Source of the DNA: Haloarculaceae archaeon | GTDB taxonomy: Archaea; Halobacteriota; Halobacteria; Halobacteriales; Haloarculaceae | DNA: 18,772 bases | Reading direction: 5' to 3' | NCBI GenBank assembly: GCA_018609945.1 | Contig: JAHENO010000188.1 | Coordinates: 1-18,772 of the forward strand | Part shown: piece after piece, positions 1-6,183 of the stretch | Position numbering within the stretch: the first letter of the stretch is position 1 | Layout of the letters: each line of letters begins with the position of its first letter | Made by a program: the position numbers and the translations under genes | Notes under the pieces: generated by a model | The model's input: only the letters and a program-made list of their open reading frames with translations | The model's database searches: none | Told to the model about the DNA's origin: nothing

Positions 1-347
1 CCCCGCGAGACGAGGACGTCAGCCACGAGGATAGCCAGGTCGCCGCCGTCCTTGTCGCCAGTGGTCCAGGGGACATCCTGGGAGAGCTGTCGGGTCAGAC
101 GCAGTCCCTCGTAGATGAGCTGGACACCCGCCGCGCGGCTGGCGACCGGTTCGACGAGGGTGCCGTCGCTGTCGGCGACAGTGGCCAGCGCACCGTCCGA
201 GACCGCACGAGCCGTGAGTATCGTCAGTACGCCGGGGACCATCGAGCCGCCATCGAGGTGGGCGGCGATCCGCTCGCGGAGCGGGCCGGGTTCGACGTCC
301 GCCGTCGCGTCCAGCGCGGCTCGTCGGACTGCCGCGACTTCCTCCAT
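1..347 (-). CDS. Conserved haloarchaeal protein (DUF7114-like), N-terminal part only
   Basis: The frame opens at the ATG at 347 and runs off the left edge of the window, so only about the first 115 residues are visible. It starts MEEVAAVRRAALDA and shows high G/C at third positions, as expected for a real haloarchaeal gene. The stretch ending DKDGGDLAILVADVLVSR resembles the region of polyprenyl-diphosphate-synthase-like all-helical proteins just before their 'AGDYLLARA' helix, but no DDxxD motif is visible in the part present. From memory it looks like the haloarchaeal family named DUF7114; I could not check this. It is divergent from the enoyl-CoA hydratase-family gene, with 60 bases between the two start codons. 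Function is unknown. Confidence 0.7.
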   Translation of the reverse strand, partial: MEEVAAVRRAALDATADVEPGPLRERIAAHLDGGSMVPGVLTILTARAVSDGALATVADSDGTLVEPVASRAAGVQLIYEGLRLTRQLSQDVPWTTGDKDGGDLAILVADVLVSR

Positions 348-407
348 TGGCGATACCTAGCGACGGCAGGGGCAAAGACCTTTGGAAACGGCGAGCCACC
401 TCGGTCC

Positions 408-1106
408 ATGATACGGACTGGCGTCGACGGGGACGGCGACGTGCGCACCGTCACGCTCGACCGCCCCGACAGCCGGAACGCGCTCACCGAGTCGGGGCTG
501 GACGACCTCCGGGCTGTCGTCGAAGCAGCGACCGAACCGGTGGTGTACCTCCACGGTGCGGGCGAGGCGTTCTGTGCCGGCGCCGACCTGGAGACGGTGG
601 CGGATCTCACCAGCGACGACGCGGCCGCCTTCGCACGCCGGGGGCAAGCAGTCGCCGCGACCCTGGCGGACTACGACGGCGCCGTCGTCGCAGGGGTCGA
701 CGGCCCGGCACGCGGCGGCGGGGTCGAACTCGCGCTGGCCTGTGACGTCCGCGTCGCCACTCCGGACGCAACCCTGGCCGAGACCGGCGTGAGCATCGGC
801 CTCTTCGGTGCCTGGGGCGGAACCGTCAGACTCCCCGACATTGTGGGGCTGGGCGAGGCGATGGATCTGGGGCTCTCGGGCCGGACCGTCGACGCCGCCG
901 AGGCCCACCGGATGGGGCTCGTCAGCCGCGTCGCCGGGGACCCGCAGGCGGTCGCACGTGAAATCGCGGCCAACGACGCCGCGGCAGTCCGGGCGCTGAA
1001 GGAGCGGCTCCGGGACGACGCACCACGCGACAGGCAGGAACGCCGGGAGGCGGCGGCGTTCGCGGACCTGATCGGTTCGTTCGATTCCGGGAACCGAAAC
1101 GGCTGA
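408..1106 (+). CDS. Enoyl-CoA hydratase/isomerase (crotonase) family protein
   Basis: A 232-residue crotonase-fold protein, slightly shorter than the usual 250-260. The N-terminus has the family signature LDRPDSRNAL. The two oxyanion-hole regions are FCAGAD (55-60) and RGGGVELALACD (102-113). The first catalytic glutamate is present (E107 in GGGVE). Aligning the region 125-141 on GAWGGTVRL places glycine (G127) where hydratases carry the second catalytic glutamate, so true hydratase activity is doubtful and isomerase or another crotonase chemistry is possible. The frame is open further upstream, but the ATG at 408 gives the normal family N-terminus; upstream codons do not look like crotonase. 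The next gene starts 26 bases after the stop, suggesting cotranscription. Confidence 0.9.
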   Translation: MIRTGVDGDGDVRTVTLDRPDSRNALTESGLDDLRAVVEAATEPVVYLHGAGEAFCAGADLETVADLTSDDAAAFARRGQAVAATLADYDGAVVAGVDGPARGGGVELALACDVRVATPDATLAETGVSIGLFGAWGGTVRLPDIVGLGEAMDLGLSGRTVDAAEAHRMGLVSRVAGDPQAVAREIAANDAAAVRALKERLRDDAPRDRQERREAAAFADLIGSFDSGNRNG

Positions 1107-1132
1107 GTGGTCGAGACGCGAACGGGGAGCGA

Positions 1133-1819
1133 ATGCCGGACTGCAACTACTGTGGGGAAGCCTTCGACGACGAGGCAGCGCATCTGCGTCACCTCAGAGA
1201 CGAACACGAGGGCGAACTGGGGGCGATCGACCAGCGCCGCGTCGAGCAGGAACTCGACGACGGGGACGGCGGGCTCGCGACAGGGCCGCTCGTGCTCGGC
1301 ATCGTGTTGCTCGCCGCCGTGCTCGTGGTCGTCTACGTCGTGGTCTTCGTCGGCGGCGGTGAAGGATCGCCCGCCACCGAGACAGCGGCCGACGGGGACG
1401 CAGGCGAGGCGAGCCTCGCGGAGGTCGCACAGACCCCCGGGGCGATGGGCAGCGCACACGAACACGGCACCATCGAGGTCGTCATCGACGGCCAGCGGGT
1501 CGATTTTAGCCGCCAGCAGTACCAGCTTGCGGCCGACCGGTTCCACTTCGAGGGCGGCGAGGGACGCGTCTGGCACAAACACGCCACCGGCGTCACCCTC
1601 GAGTGGGCGATGGCGACGCTCGACATCGGCGTCAGCGAGGACACGGTCGTCTTCGAGGGGACCGTCTACCGGGACAGCGACCCCGGCACGAACGTCACCG
1701 TCGAGGTGAACGGCGAGTCGGTCGACCCGCAGACGTACGTCCTCGAGGGTGTCGACGCCGCGAACGCGGACCAGGGTGACAACATCCGCATCGTCGTCGA
1801 GACTGACGACAGCGGGTAG
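1133..1819 (+). CDS. Membrane-anchored protein with N-terminal C2H2 zinc finger and His-rich extracellular domain
   Basis: A 228-residue protein. Residues 4-25 form a classic zinc finger (C4-x2-C7-x12-H20-x4-H25), followed by an acidic helix and one hydrophobic transmembrane segment at about 50-74. A low-complexity Gly/Ala/Glu linker leads to a compact C-terminal domain (about 108-225) with many histidines: AHEHG at 108-112 and FHFE and WHKH at 137-150. The polarity (acidic, zinc finger before the membrane helix) suggests the finger is cytosolic and the C-terminal domain faces outside. A GGGGAG-like ribosome-binding sequence at 1124-1129 precedes the ATG. It lies 26 bases behind the crotonase gene on the same strand. 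I do not recognise a function; metal or copper binding by the His-rich domain is a guess. Confidence 0.8.
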   Translation: MPDCNYCGEAFDDEAAHLRHLRDEHEGELGAIDQRRVEQELDDGDGGLATGPLVLGIVLLAAVLVVVYVVVFVGGGEGSPATETAADGDAGEASLAEVAQTPGAMGSAHEHGTIEVVIDGQRVDFSRQQYQLAADRFHFEGGEGRVWHKHATGVTLEWAMATLDIGVSEDTVVFEGTVYRDSDPGTNVTVEVNGESVDPQTYVLEGVDAANADQGDNIRIVVETDDSG

Positions 1820-1863
1820 CGTTCGCAGGAATCCGGGCAGGGGGTGGGGAGGTAAACCGGAGA

Positions 1864-2706
1864 TCAGTACAGCGGTCCGGGATCGGGCGGGAACGCCCGC
1901 TTGTGTGCGCTCTGCTCGTACATCCCGCCGACGCGCTCGACGACTTCGACGGGGAGGCCGAGTTCGGCGGCCGTCGCGGACGGCGAGAGCGGCCCGTCGA
2001 CGTGGAGTGCGAGCACCGAGTCGAGCGTATCGTAGTCGATCCCGAGTTCCGCCTCGTCGGTCTGGCCAGACCACAGTTCGGCACTGGCAGTCTTGGTGGC
2101 CAGGTCCTCGGGAACGCCGACGTGGCGGGCGAGCTGGCGGACCTGCTGTTTGTAGAGGGGGGCGATGGGCAGGCAATCGACCGCGCCGTCGCCGTACTTG
2201 GTGAAATAGCCAACCTGTGCCTCGCTCCGGTTGCCAGTGCCGACCACGAGGCCGTTCCGGCTGTTGGCGGCGTAGTAGTTCAACACGGCACGGAGCCGCG
2301 CCCGGAGGTTGCCCACGGCGGTCCGCCGGCGGTCGGCGTCCGCGGCGACCATCGCCTCCGGGACCGTCTCGCGGATCGCGTCGACGAGCGGGCCGATCTC
2401 GACGACGTCGTACTCGATGTCGAGCAACTCCGCGGCGACGCGCTCGGCGTCGCTCATGTTGCCCTGGCGGTTGACCTCGCTGGGCAGCACCAGCCCGTAG
2501 ACGGCGTCCCGGCCGAGTGCCTCCACGGTCAGGTGCGAGGTGAGCGTGCTGTCGATGCCGCCGGAGAGTGCAATGATGGCCTCGTCGGCGCCGGCTGTCT
2601 CGACGGTCTCTTCGATGAACGCGGCGATGTGTTCGCGGTACGCTTCGAGTTCCGACTCCGAGAGAGTCAGATCGAGCGGGGTCTCCGCACGCACGACATC
2701 GGACAT
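1864..2706 (-). CDS. nadE: NH3-dependent NAD+ synthetase
   Basis: A 280-residue protein with the N-type ATP pyrophosphatase PP-loop SGGIDS (48-53), the GTGNRSE motif (156-162), GYFTKYGDGAVD (166-177) and ELWSGQTDE (210-218). All are diagnostic for NadE, which converts nicotinic acid adenine dinucleotide, ATP and ammonia to NAD+ in the cytosol. There is no glutaminase (nitrilase) domain, so it should use free ammonia. Length is normal for archaeal NadE. A TATA-like sequence (GTATTTCC, minus strand, near 2735) lies about 29 bases before the ATG, consistent with a leaderless mRNA. It converges on the zinc-finger membrane protein gene, with 44 bases between their stops. Confidence 0.96.
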   Translation of the reverse strand: MSDVVRAETPLDLTLSESELEAYREHIAAFIEETVETAGADEAIIALSGGIDSTLTSHLTVEALGRDAVYGLVLPSEVNRQGNMSDAERVAAELLDIEYDVVEIGPLVDAIRETVPEAMVAADADRRRTAVGNLRARLRAVLNYYAANSRNGLVVGTGNRSEAQVGYFTKYGDGAVDCLPIAPLYKQQVRQLARHVGVPEDLATKTASAELWSGQTDEAELGIDYDTLDSVLALHVDGPLSPSATAAELGLPVEVVERVGGMYEQSAHKRAFPPDPGPLY

Positions 2707-2850
2707 GTCCCGTGGTTAGGAGTGGACTTGGAAATACCGCACGGTGGATCGACGAGAGTGAACGTTCGTCCGATTCCCGGAAGCGCTACGTTCAAGTGCA
2801 ATCGGGCGGGACTAACGAACAGACGCCGCCCCTCCGGGGGTGGCCGGTGT

Positions 2851-2921
2851 GCGCCGGTGGTCTAGTGGTAGGACATGAGCTTCCCAAGCTCATAGCCCGG
2901 GTTCAATTCCCGGCCGGCGCA
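2851..2921 (+). tRNA. tRNA-Gly (anticodon CCC)
   Basis: The 71-base sequence folds as a full cloverleaf. Acceptor arms are GCGCCGG (2851-2857) and CCGGCGC (2914-2920) with discriminator A at 2921. The D arm holds the TAGTGGTA loop. The anticodon stem TGAGC/GCTCA encloses the loop TTCCCAA with anticodon CCC, and the T arm CCGGG/CCCGG encloses TTCAATT. CCA is not encoded, as is usual in archaea. There is no intron. Confidence 0.97.
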
Positions 2922-3444
2922 TGGTAGAGCGTTTCTCCTGCGGGTTTTCCGGGTTTCTGAGGACGACGGATGATCCAGTTCGAAGCTTACAAGCCGGGTG
3001 GTCGAATAGCACCGCGCCGCCGTCCCGGGGTTATAAAAACTATCAAGCTTACTAGAGCTAGCATCAGCCGTTCCCTGGTTCCACGGGGAGAGGGGGTCGA
3101 AAGCTTATGACGCAAGGTCGAGAGAAGGGCCGGCGGCAGCCGAAAGACGACCCGCTCCATGCCAGGCGTCGAGGAGCGGCGTCGCCGGGACGCGAGTTCC
3201 TCACAGTCGCTCCCGGGAGCGGGCGGGTCGTCGTCCGGGGTATCGATACAGTCGTTGGTGGACATTTCAGCCCGCGTTCCGTCGGTCTCCATCGGTGGCA
3301 AGCCTACTCGCCGGCCCGGGTGGAGCGGGTCGGCGGCGAATTTTCGCGCCGACGATCGCAAGCGAGATGGGCATGTATCGACAGTATAACTGCTGCCTGA
3401 CAAAATAGTGCTCCAACACATTATTTATCCCCTGCTACACGCGT
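2922..3444. other. Gene-poor interval after tRNA-Gly
   Basis: Apart from the doubtful frame at 2987-3265, I see no convincing gene. The interval mixes GC-rich blocks with AT-rich patches: TTATAAAAA near 3031-3039 on the plus strand, and CAGTATAACTGC near 3380-3391. These could be promoters for untranslated transcripts. T-rich bases just after the tRNA (2931-2957) could serve as its terminator. I see no integrase, and no obvious exact copy of the tRNA 3' end. Confidence 0.5.
2987..3265 (-). CDS. Possible small or decaying hypothetical ORF
   Basis: A 92-codon frame opens at the ATG at 3265 on the minus strand. The first 55 or so codons have the G/C third-position bias and acidic N-terminus of haloarchaeal genes. 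They include a stretch, MERVVFRLPPALL, that recalls the first strand and helix of ribbon-helix-helix regulators. The last 35 codons have AT-rich, unbiased codons and overlap a TATA-like sequence (about 3030-3040), so they look non-coding. I read this as either a truncated regulator remnant or a chance frame. No clear promoter lies before the ATG. It is kept at low confidence because nothing else explains the coding-like composition at 3100-3265. Confidence 0.25.
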   Translation of the reverse strand: MSTNDCIDTPDDDPPAPGSDCEELASRRRRSSTPGMERVVFRLPPALLSTLRHKLSTPSPRGTRERLMLALVSLIVFITPGRRRGAIRPPGL

Positions 3445-3445
3445 C

Positions 3446-3455
3446 TTATATAAAA
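3446..3455 (+). promoter_or_regulatory. TATA box of the small wHTH gene
   Basis: TTATATAAAA is the strongest TATA-like sequence in the window. Its centre lies about 27 bases before the ATG at 3478, which begins a 5-codon upstream ORF, and 44 bases before the wHTH start at 3495. The expected transcription start is therefore at or next to 3478. Confidence 0.65.
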
Positions 3456-3477
3456 GCAGTAAGGCTTTCCAACCGCC

Positions 3478-3495
3478 ATGAAAATTGTCCCGTAA
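3478..3495 (+). CDS. Five-codon upstream ORF overlapping the wHTH start
   Basis: ATG AAA ATT GTC CCG TAA encodes MKIVP. Its stop overlaps the start of the downstream gene as TAATG, sharing the A at 3495. The ATG sits where transcription should begin from the TATA box at 3446-3455, so it could be translated as a leaderless mini-ORF, with ribosomes re-initiating on the wHTH gene. The sequence arrangement is directly visible; translation is inferred. Confidence 0.4.
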   Translation: MKIVP

Positions 3496-3752
3496 TGACC
3501 AAGCGGGGCCCTGATCCCACGGCAACAACAGAAAAATTGTTGACAGCCATCCGTAATCATTACGCGCCTGCGGTCGGGACCCAGGATATTGCTGACGAGC
3601 TTGAAGTGGCTCGACAAACCGCAGAACGCCGTCTCTGGCAGTTAGAGGAGGACGGCTTAGTCGAGACAGATAAAGTAGGTCGCTCGCGCATCTGGTGGCT
3701 CACGACGGACGGCCGTCGTCACCTGTCCGAATCCGACTCATCCAACCTGTAA
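3495..3752 (+). CDS. Small winged helix-turn-helix DNA-binding protein
   Basis: An 85-residue protein that is essentially one winged-helix domain. Helix 1 covers about 11-23 (TTEKLLTAIRNHY). The helix-turn-helix DIADELEVARQTAERRLWQLEEDG covers 31-54, and the wing ends in GRSRIWWLT (62-70). The small size suggests a MarR/ArsR-like haloarchaeal regulator that binds DNA without a ligand domain. The ATG at 3495 is chosen because the TATA box at 3446-3455 places the mRNA start near 3477, which excludes the longer frame starting at 3408. It overlaps the converging wHTH frame (3719-3961) by 34 bases, and the two proteins share about one third of residues across the helix-turn-helix and wing. Its targets are unknown. 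Confidence 0.8.
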   Translation: MTKRGPDPTATTEKLLTAIRNHYAPAVGTQDIADELEVARQTAERRLWQLEEDGLVETDKVGRSRIWWLTTDGRRHLSESDSSNL

Positions 3753-3961
3753 ACAGCCGCGCGCCCGGGTTTGTATTTGCGCATGTCAGTCTCCTTTCGT
3801 AGCCGCTCCGGCCTTCGGTGGGCGTTCTGACGCTCGATTTCGACGTAATGCGCGATCTCCTTGGCCGTCGACACTGGCCGACCGCACCGCTCGTCACACT
3901 GGGCAACCAGTTCGTACAGGCAGTCGTCAGAGACCGGGGACTCCGGTCTCGGCGCATCAGT
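3719..3961 (-). pseudogene. Winged-helix gene without a start codon, probably decayed
   Basis: This minus-strand frame encodes 80 residues with a clear haloarchaeal wHTH pattern: helix 1 in CLYELVAQCDE, then STAKEIAHYV...RQNAHRR, and a wing ending KYKPGRAAVYRL. The codon before residue 1 is TAG (3964-3962). There is no ATG, GTG or TTG in frame before the GTG at V30, which would remove helix 1. The bases AATAGACTGATGCG would read ATGACTGATGCG if one A were absent, giving the expected MTDAP start. A TATA-like box lies about 25 bases upstream, exactly where a leaderless start would need it. Proline in the recognition-helix end (RRPERL) and the loss of the usual glycine before the wing (KETD) also point to decay. 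It is homologous to the 85-residue wHTH protein it converges on. Confidence 0.55.
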
Positions 3962-3964
3962 CTA

Positions 3965-4262
3965 TTTCCTGTGCGCCGACGCATGTATTTTATCGTGCTA
4001 TAGCGCATGAGTATGTATCTGGAACACCCAGCGCTTGCAGCCGTGAACGGTGGCATCCTCGATATGGAAAATGACGGAAGCGCTTGGATCCACTGTGAGA
4101 GCCGAAGGAGATCAGATACTCCGCATTACCATCTACAGCGACTGCCAAAGGAAACTGTTACTTGTCGTGATGGTAATCCAAACATCTATTTTCTACCGGA
4201 TTGTCCCTTCATACAGTCGTCGAATCGAGAGTGTCGAAGCGAGTCGAAAACGGAGACGACAC
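3965..4262. other. Intergenic region upstream of porA with an inverted repeat
   Basis: I see no convincing gene here. A 90-codon plus-strand frame (4007-4279) ends in an ATGA overlap with porA, but its codons are AT-rich and unlike the neighbours. The interval is AT-rich for this genome and holds a 9-base inverted repeat, ATTACCATC (4125-4133) and GATGGTAAT (4169-4177), with 35 bases between the arms. TCTATTTT near 4185-4192 could be the porA TATA box, giving a leader of roughly 60 bases. The repeat would then sit just upstream of the promoter. Confidence 0.4.
3985..3994 (-). promoter_or_regulatory. TATA-like box before the start-less wHTH frame
   Basis: On the minus strand the sequence reads GATAAAATAC. 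Its centre is about 25 bases upstream of the TAG that occupies the expected start codon at 3964, matching the spacing of leaderless haloarchaeal promoters. Confidence 0.45.
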
Positions 4263-4267
4263 GGAGG
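4263..4267 (+). promoter_or_regulatory. Shine-Dalgarno site deciding the porA start
   Basis: GGAGG ends 8 bases before the ATG at 4276 and matches the haloarchaeal anti-SD sequence. It favours this ATG over the in-frame TTG at 4201. Confidence 0.75.
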
Positions 4268-4275
4268 ACACACCC

Positions 4276-6180
4276 ATGACACAGGATACACTGATCTGGC
4301 GCGTATCGGGAGGTTCCGGAGACGGGATCGACTCGACGAGCCAGAATTACGCGAGAGCATTGATGCGGTCGGGATTGCACATCTATACCCATCGCCATTA
4401 CCCGTCACGTATTCGAGGCGGTCACACGTACGTCGAGGTACGCGCAGGGGACGAGCCCGTCCGCTCGCGCGGTAATGGCTTCGATTTCCTTCTCTGTCTC
4501 GGGGACAGTTTCGGCCGAAGCGAAACGGAGGGCGCGTTCTATGGAAACGAGGAACTGAAGCCACTGACCGAGCAGTTCGACGAACTCAACGAGGGTGGCG
4601 TCATCGTGTACGATTCCGGGCAGTTCGACGAGGCGGATATAGCCAGGACAGAACTCGCGGAGCGTGCCGAGGAGAACGACTGGCATGTCTATCCGGTCGA
4701 CCTCCGCTCGATAGCACGCGAGCACGGGCGTGCCATCATGCGGAACACAGCCGGTGTGGGAGTCACCGCGGCGTTGATCGGTCAGGACCTGTCGGGGTTC
4801 GAGGAACTACTCAAAGAATCGATGTCCGGCGAGATGATGGAGGCAAACCTCAACGTGCTTCAGGACGCGTACGAGCGCGCACAGGAGTTCGACATGTCTC
4901 ACGACATCACGTTACCGGAAGGCAGTCACGAGGAGCAACACGCAATGCTCACCGGGAGTGATGGGATCGCGTATGGCGCGCTCGATTCCGGGTGTCGGTT
5001 CATCTCGGGCTATCCGATGACACCCTGGACTGATGTGTTTAGCATCATGTCCCAGAAGCTCCCCAAGTACGGCGGGATTTCCGAACAGGTCGAAGACGAG
5101 ATCGCCGCTGCGACGCTGGCACTCGGTGCGTCCCACGCCGGCGTGAAGGCGATGTCAGGGTCGGCAGGTGGCGGCTTTGCCCTGATGAGCGAGGCACTCG
5201 GGCTGGCGGAGATGACCGAGACACCCATCGTCTACATCGAGGCAATGCGCGCTGGACCCTCGACGGGGATGCCGACGAAAACCGAACAGGGTGACCTCGA
5301 ACACGTGCTCTACTCCAGCCAGGGCGACTCCTGCCGGATCGTCTTCGCCCCCGCGAACGTCAGGGAGATGTACGAACAGACCAGACTGGCGTTCGAACTC
5401 GCCTACGACTATCATCTCCCGGCACTGGTCGTCTACGACCAGAAACTCGAAGGTGAGTTACGGAGCGTCCCGGTGAGTTTCTTCGACCGTGAACCCGATC
5501 CGGATCTCGGAGCGACGCTCACAGAAGAAGAACTCCGCGATGCCGCACACGACGCTTCGGGCAAATTCAAGCGGTTTCAGCACTACCCGGATGGCGAGAG
5601 AGAGGGCGTGAATCCACGCTCGATTCCCGGACAGAAAGGTGGACGCTTCCTCGCGACCGGGAACGAATCCTCGCCGACAGGACACATCAGCGAGGACACT
5701 GTCAATCGGAAACGACAGATGGAGCGACGCATGGGCAAACTAGAATCGGTTAGTGCGGAACTCGACGAGCGCGAGGCATCCAACCAGGCGACGTACGGTG
5801 ATGACGACGCGGCCTACGGGATTCTCACCTGGGGGAGCACACAGGACACCGCGTTCGAGGCGGTCGATACGCTCGACGACGCGGGTCACTCGGTGAAAGC
5901 CATGGGCGTCAGCGACCTGATGCCGTTCCCGGACCGGGAAGTCACCGAGTTTCTCGAAAGCGTCAGCGAGTGTCTCGTCGTCGAGATGAACGCGTCCGGC
6001 CAGTTCCGCGGACTCGTCCAGCGGGAACTCGGTCAATTCGGGCCGAAACTGTCCAGCCTCCTGAAATTCAACGGTGAGCCGTATCGGTCCGAGGAAGTCG
6101 TTGCTGTCTTCGAAGAGAGCATCGACGGCGGCCAGCCAGACGCACAGAACGTCAAGTACGTCCCGGCAACAGGTGACTAA
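4276..6180 (+). CDS. porA: 2-oxoacid (probably pyruvate):ferredoxin oxidoreductase, alpha subunit (gamma-alpha fusion)
   Basis: A 634-residue protein with an N-terminal gamma domain (about 5-200; GGSGDGIDS at 12-20, SRIRGGHTYVE at 44-54) fused to the alpha domain. The alpha domain begins near 220 and carries GCRFISGYPMTPWTD (239-253), SGSAGGGFALMSEALG and RAGPSTGMPT (325-334). A C-terminal transketolase-like domain includes the segment MGVSDLMPFPDREV. With the TPP-binding beta subunit it oxidatively decarboxylates a 2-oxoacid to an acyl-CoA and reduces ferredoxin in the cytosol. Length, and the N-terminus that I recall for halobacterial PorA rather than the shorter KorA (which has IGGEAGDGIDS), favour pyruvate, but 2-oxoglutarate or other 2-oxoacids cannot be excluded. 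porB follows after 3 bases, so the two form an operon. Confidence 0.9.
   Translation: MTQDTLIWRVSGGSGDGIDSTSQNYARALMRSGLHIYTHRHYPSRIRGGHTYVEVRAGDEPVRSRGNGFDFLLCLGDSFGRSETEGAFYGNEELKPLTEQFDELNEGGVIVYDSGQFDEADIARTELAERAEENDWHVYPVDLRSIAREHGRAIMRNTAGVGVTAALIGQDLSGFEELLKESMSGEMMEANLNVLQDAYERAQEFDMSHDITLPEGSHEEQHAMLTGSDGIAYGALDSGCRFISGYPMTPWTDVFSIMSQKLPKYGGISEQVEDEIAAATLALGASHAGVKAMSGSAGGGFALMSEALGLAEMTETPIVYIEAMRAGPSTGMPTKTEQGDLEHVLYSSQGDSCRIVFAPANVREMYEQTRLAFELAYDYHLPALVVYDQKLEGELRSVPVSFFDREPDPDLGATLTEEELRDAAHDASGKFKRFQHYPDGEREGVNPRSIPGQKGGRFLATGNESSPTGHISEDTVNRKRQMERRMGKLESVSAELDEREASNQATYGDDDAAYGILTWGSTQDTAFEAVDTLDDAGHSVKAMGVSDLMPFPDREVTEFLESVSECLVVEMNASGQFRGLVQRELGQFGPKLSSLLKFNGEPYRSEEVVAVFEESIDGGQPDAQNVKYVPATGD
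6172..6176 (+). promoter_or_regulatory. Shine-Dalgarno site of porB inside the porA end
   Basis: GGTGA within the last porA codons ends 7 bases before the porB ATG at 6184. It supports internal translation initiation on a porAB mRNA. Confidence 0.6.
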
Positions 6181-6183
6181 CCC

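Noticed and set aside
671..2176. A 501-codon minus-strand open frame opposite the crotonase, zinc-finger and nadE genes
   Set aside because: It is a shadow frame of GC-rich coding DNA: low-complexity Arg/Pro/Ala stretches, no domain, and it overlaps three well-supported genes.
3761..3787. Partial resemblance to the tRNA-Gly 3' end (GCCCGGGTT and GCGCATG both recur)
   Set aside because: The shared pieces are only 9 and 7 bases with different spacing, and they lie inside the wHTH frame coding KYKPGRA. There is no integrase nearby, so this is not a convincing attachment site.
4007..4279. A 90-codon plus-strand frame ending in an ATGA overlap with porA
   Set aside because: Its codons lack the genome's G/C third-position bias, the protein has no recognisable pattern, and the AT-rich middle looks like promoter DNA. 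The strong Shine-Dalgarno site in front of porA explains porA initiation without it.
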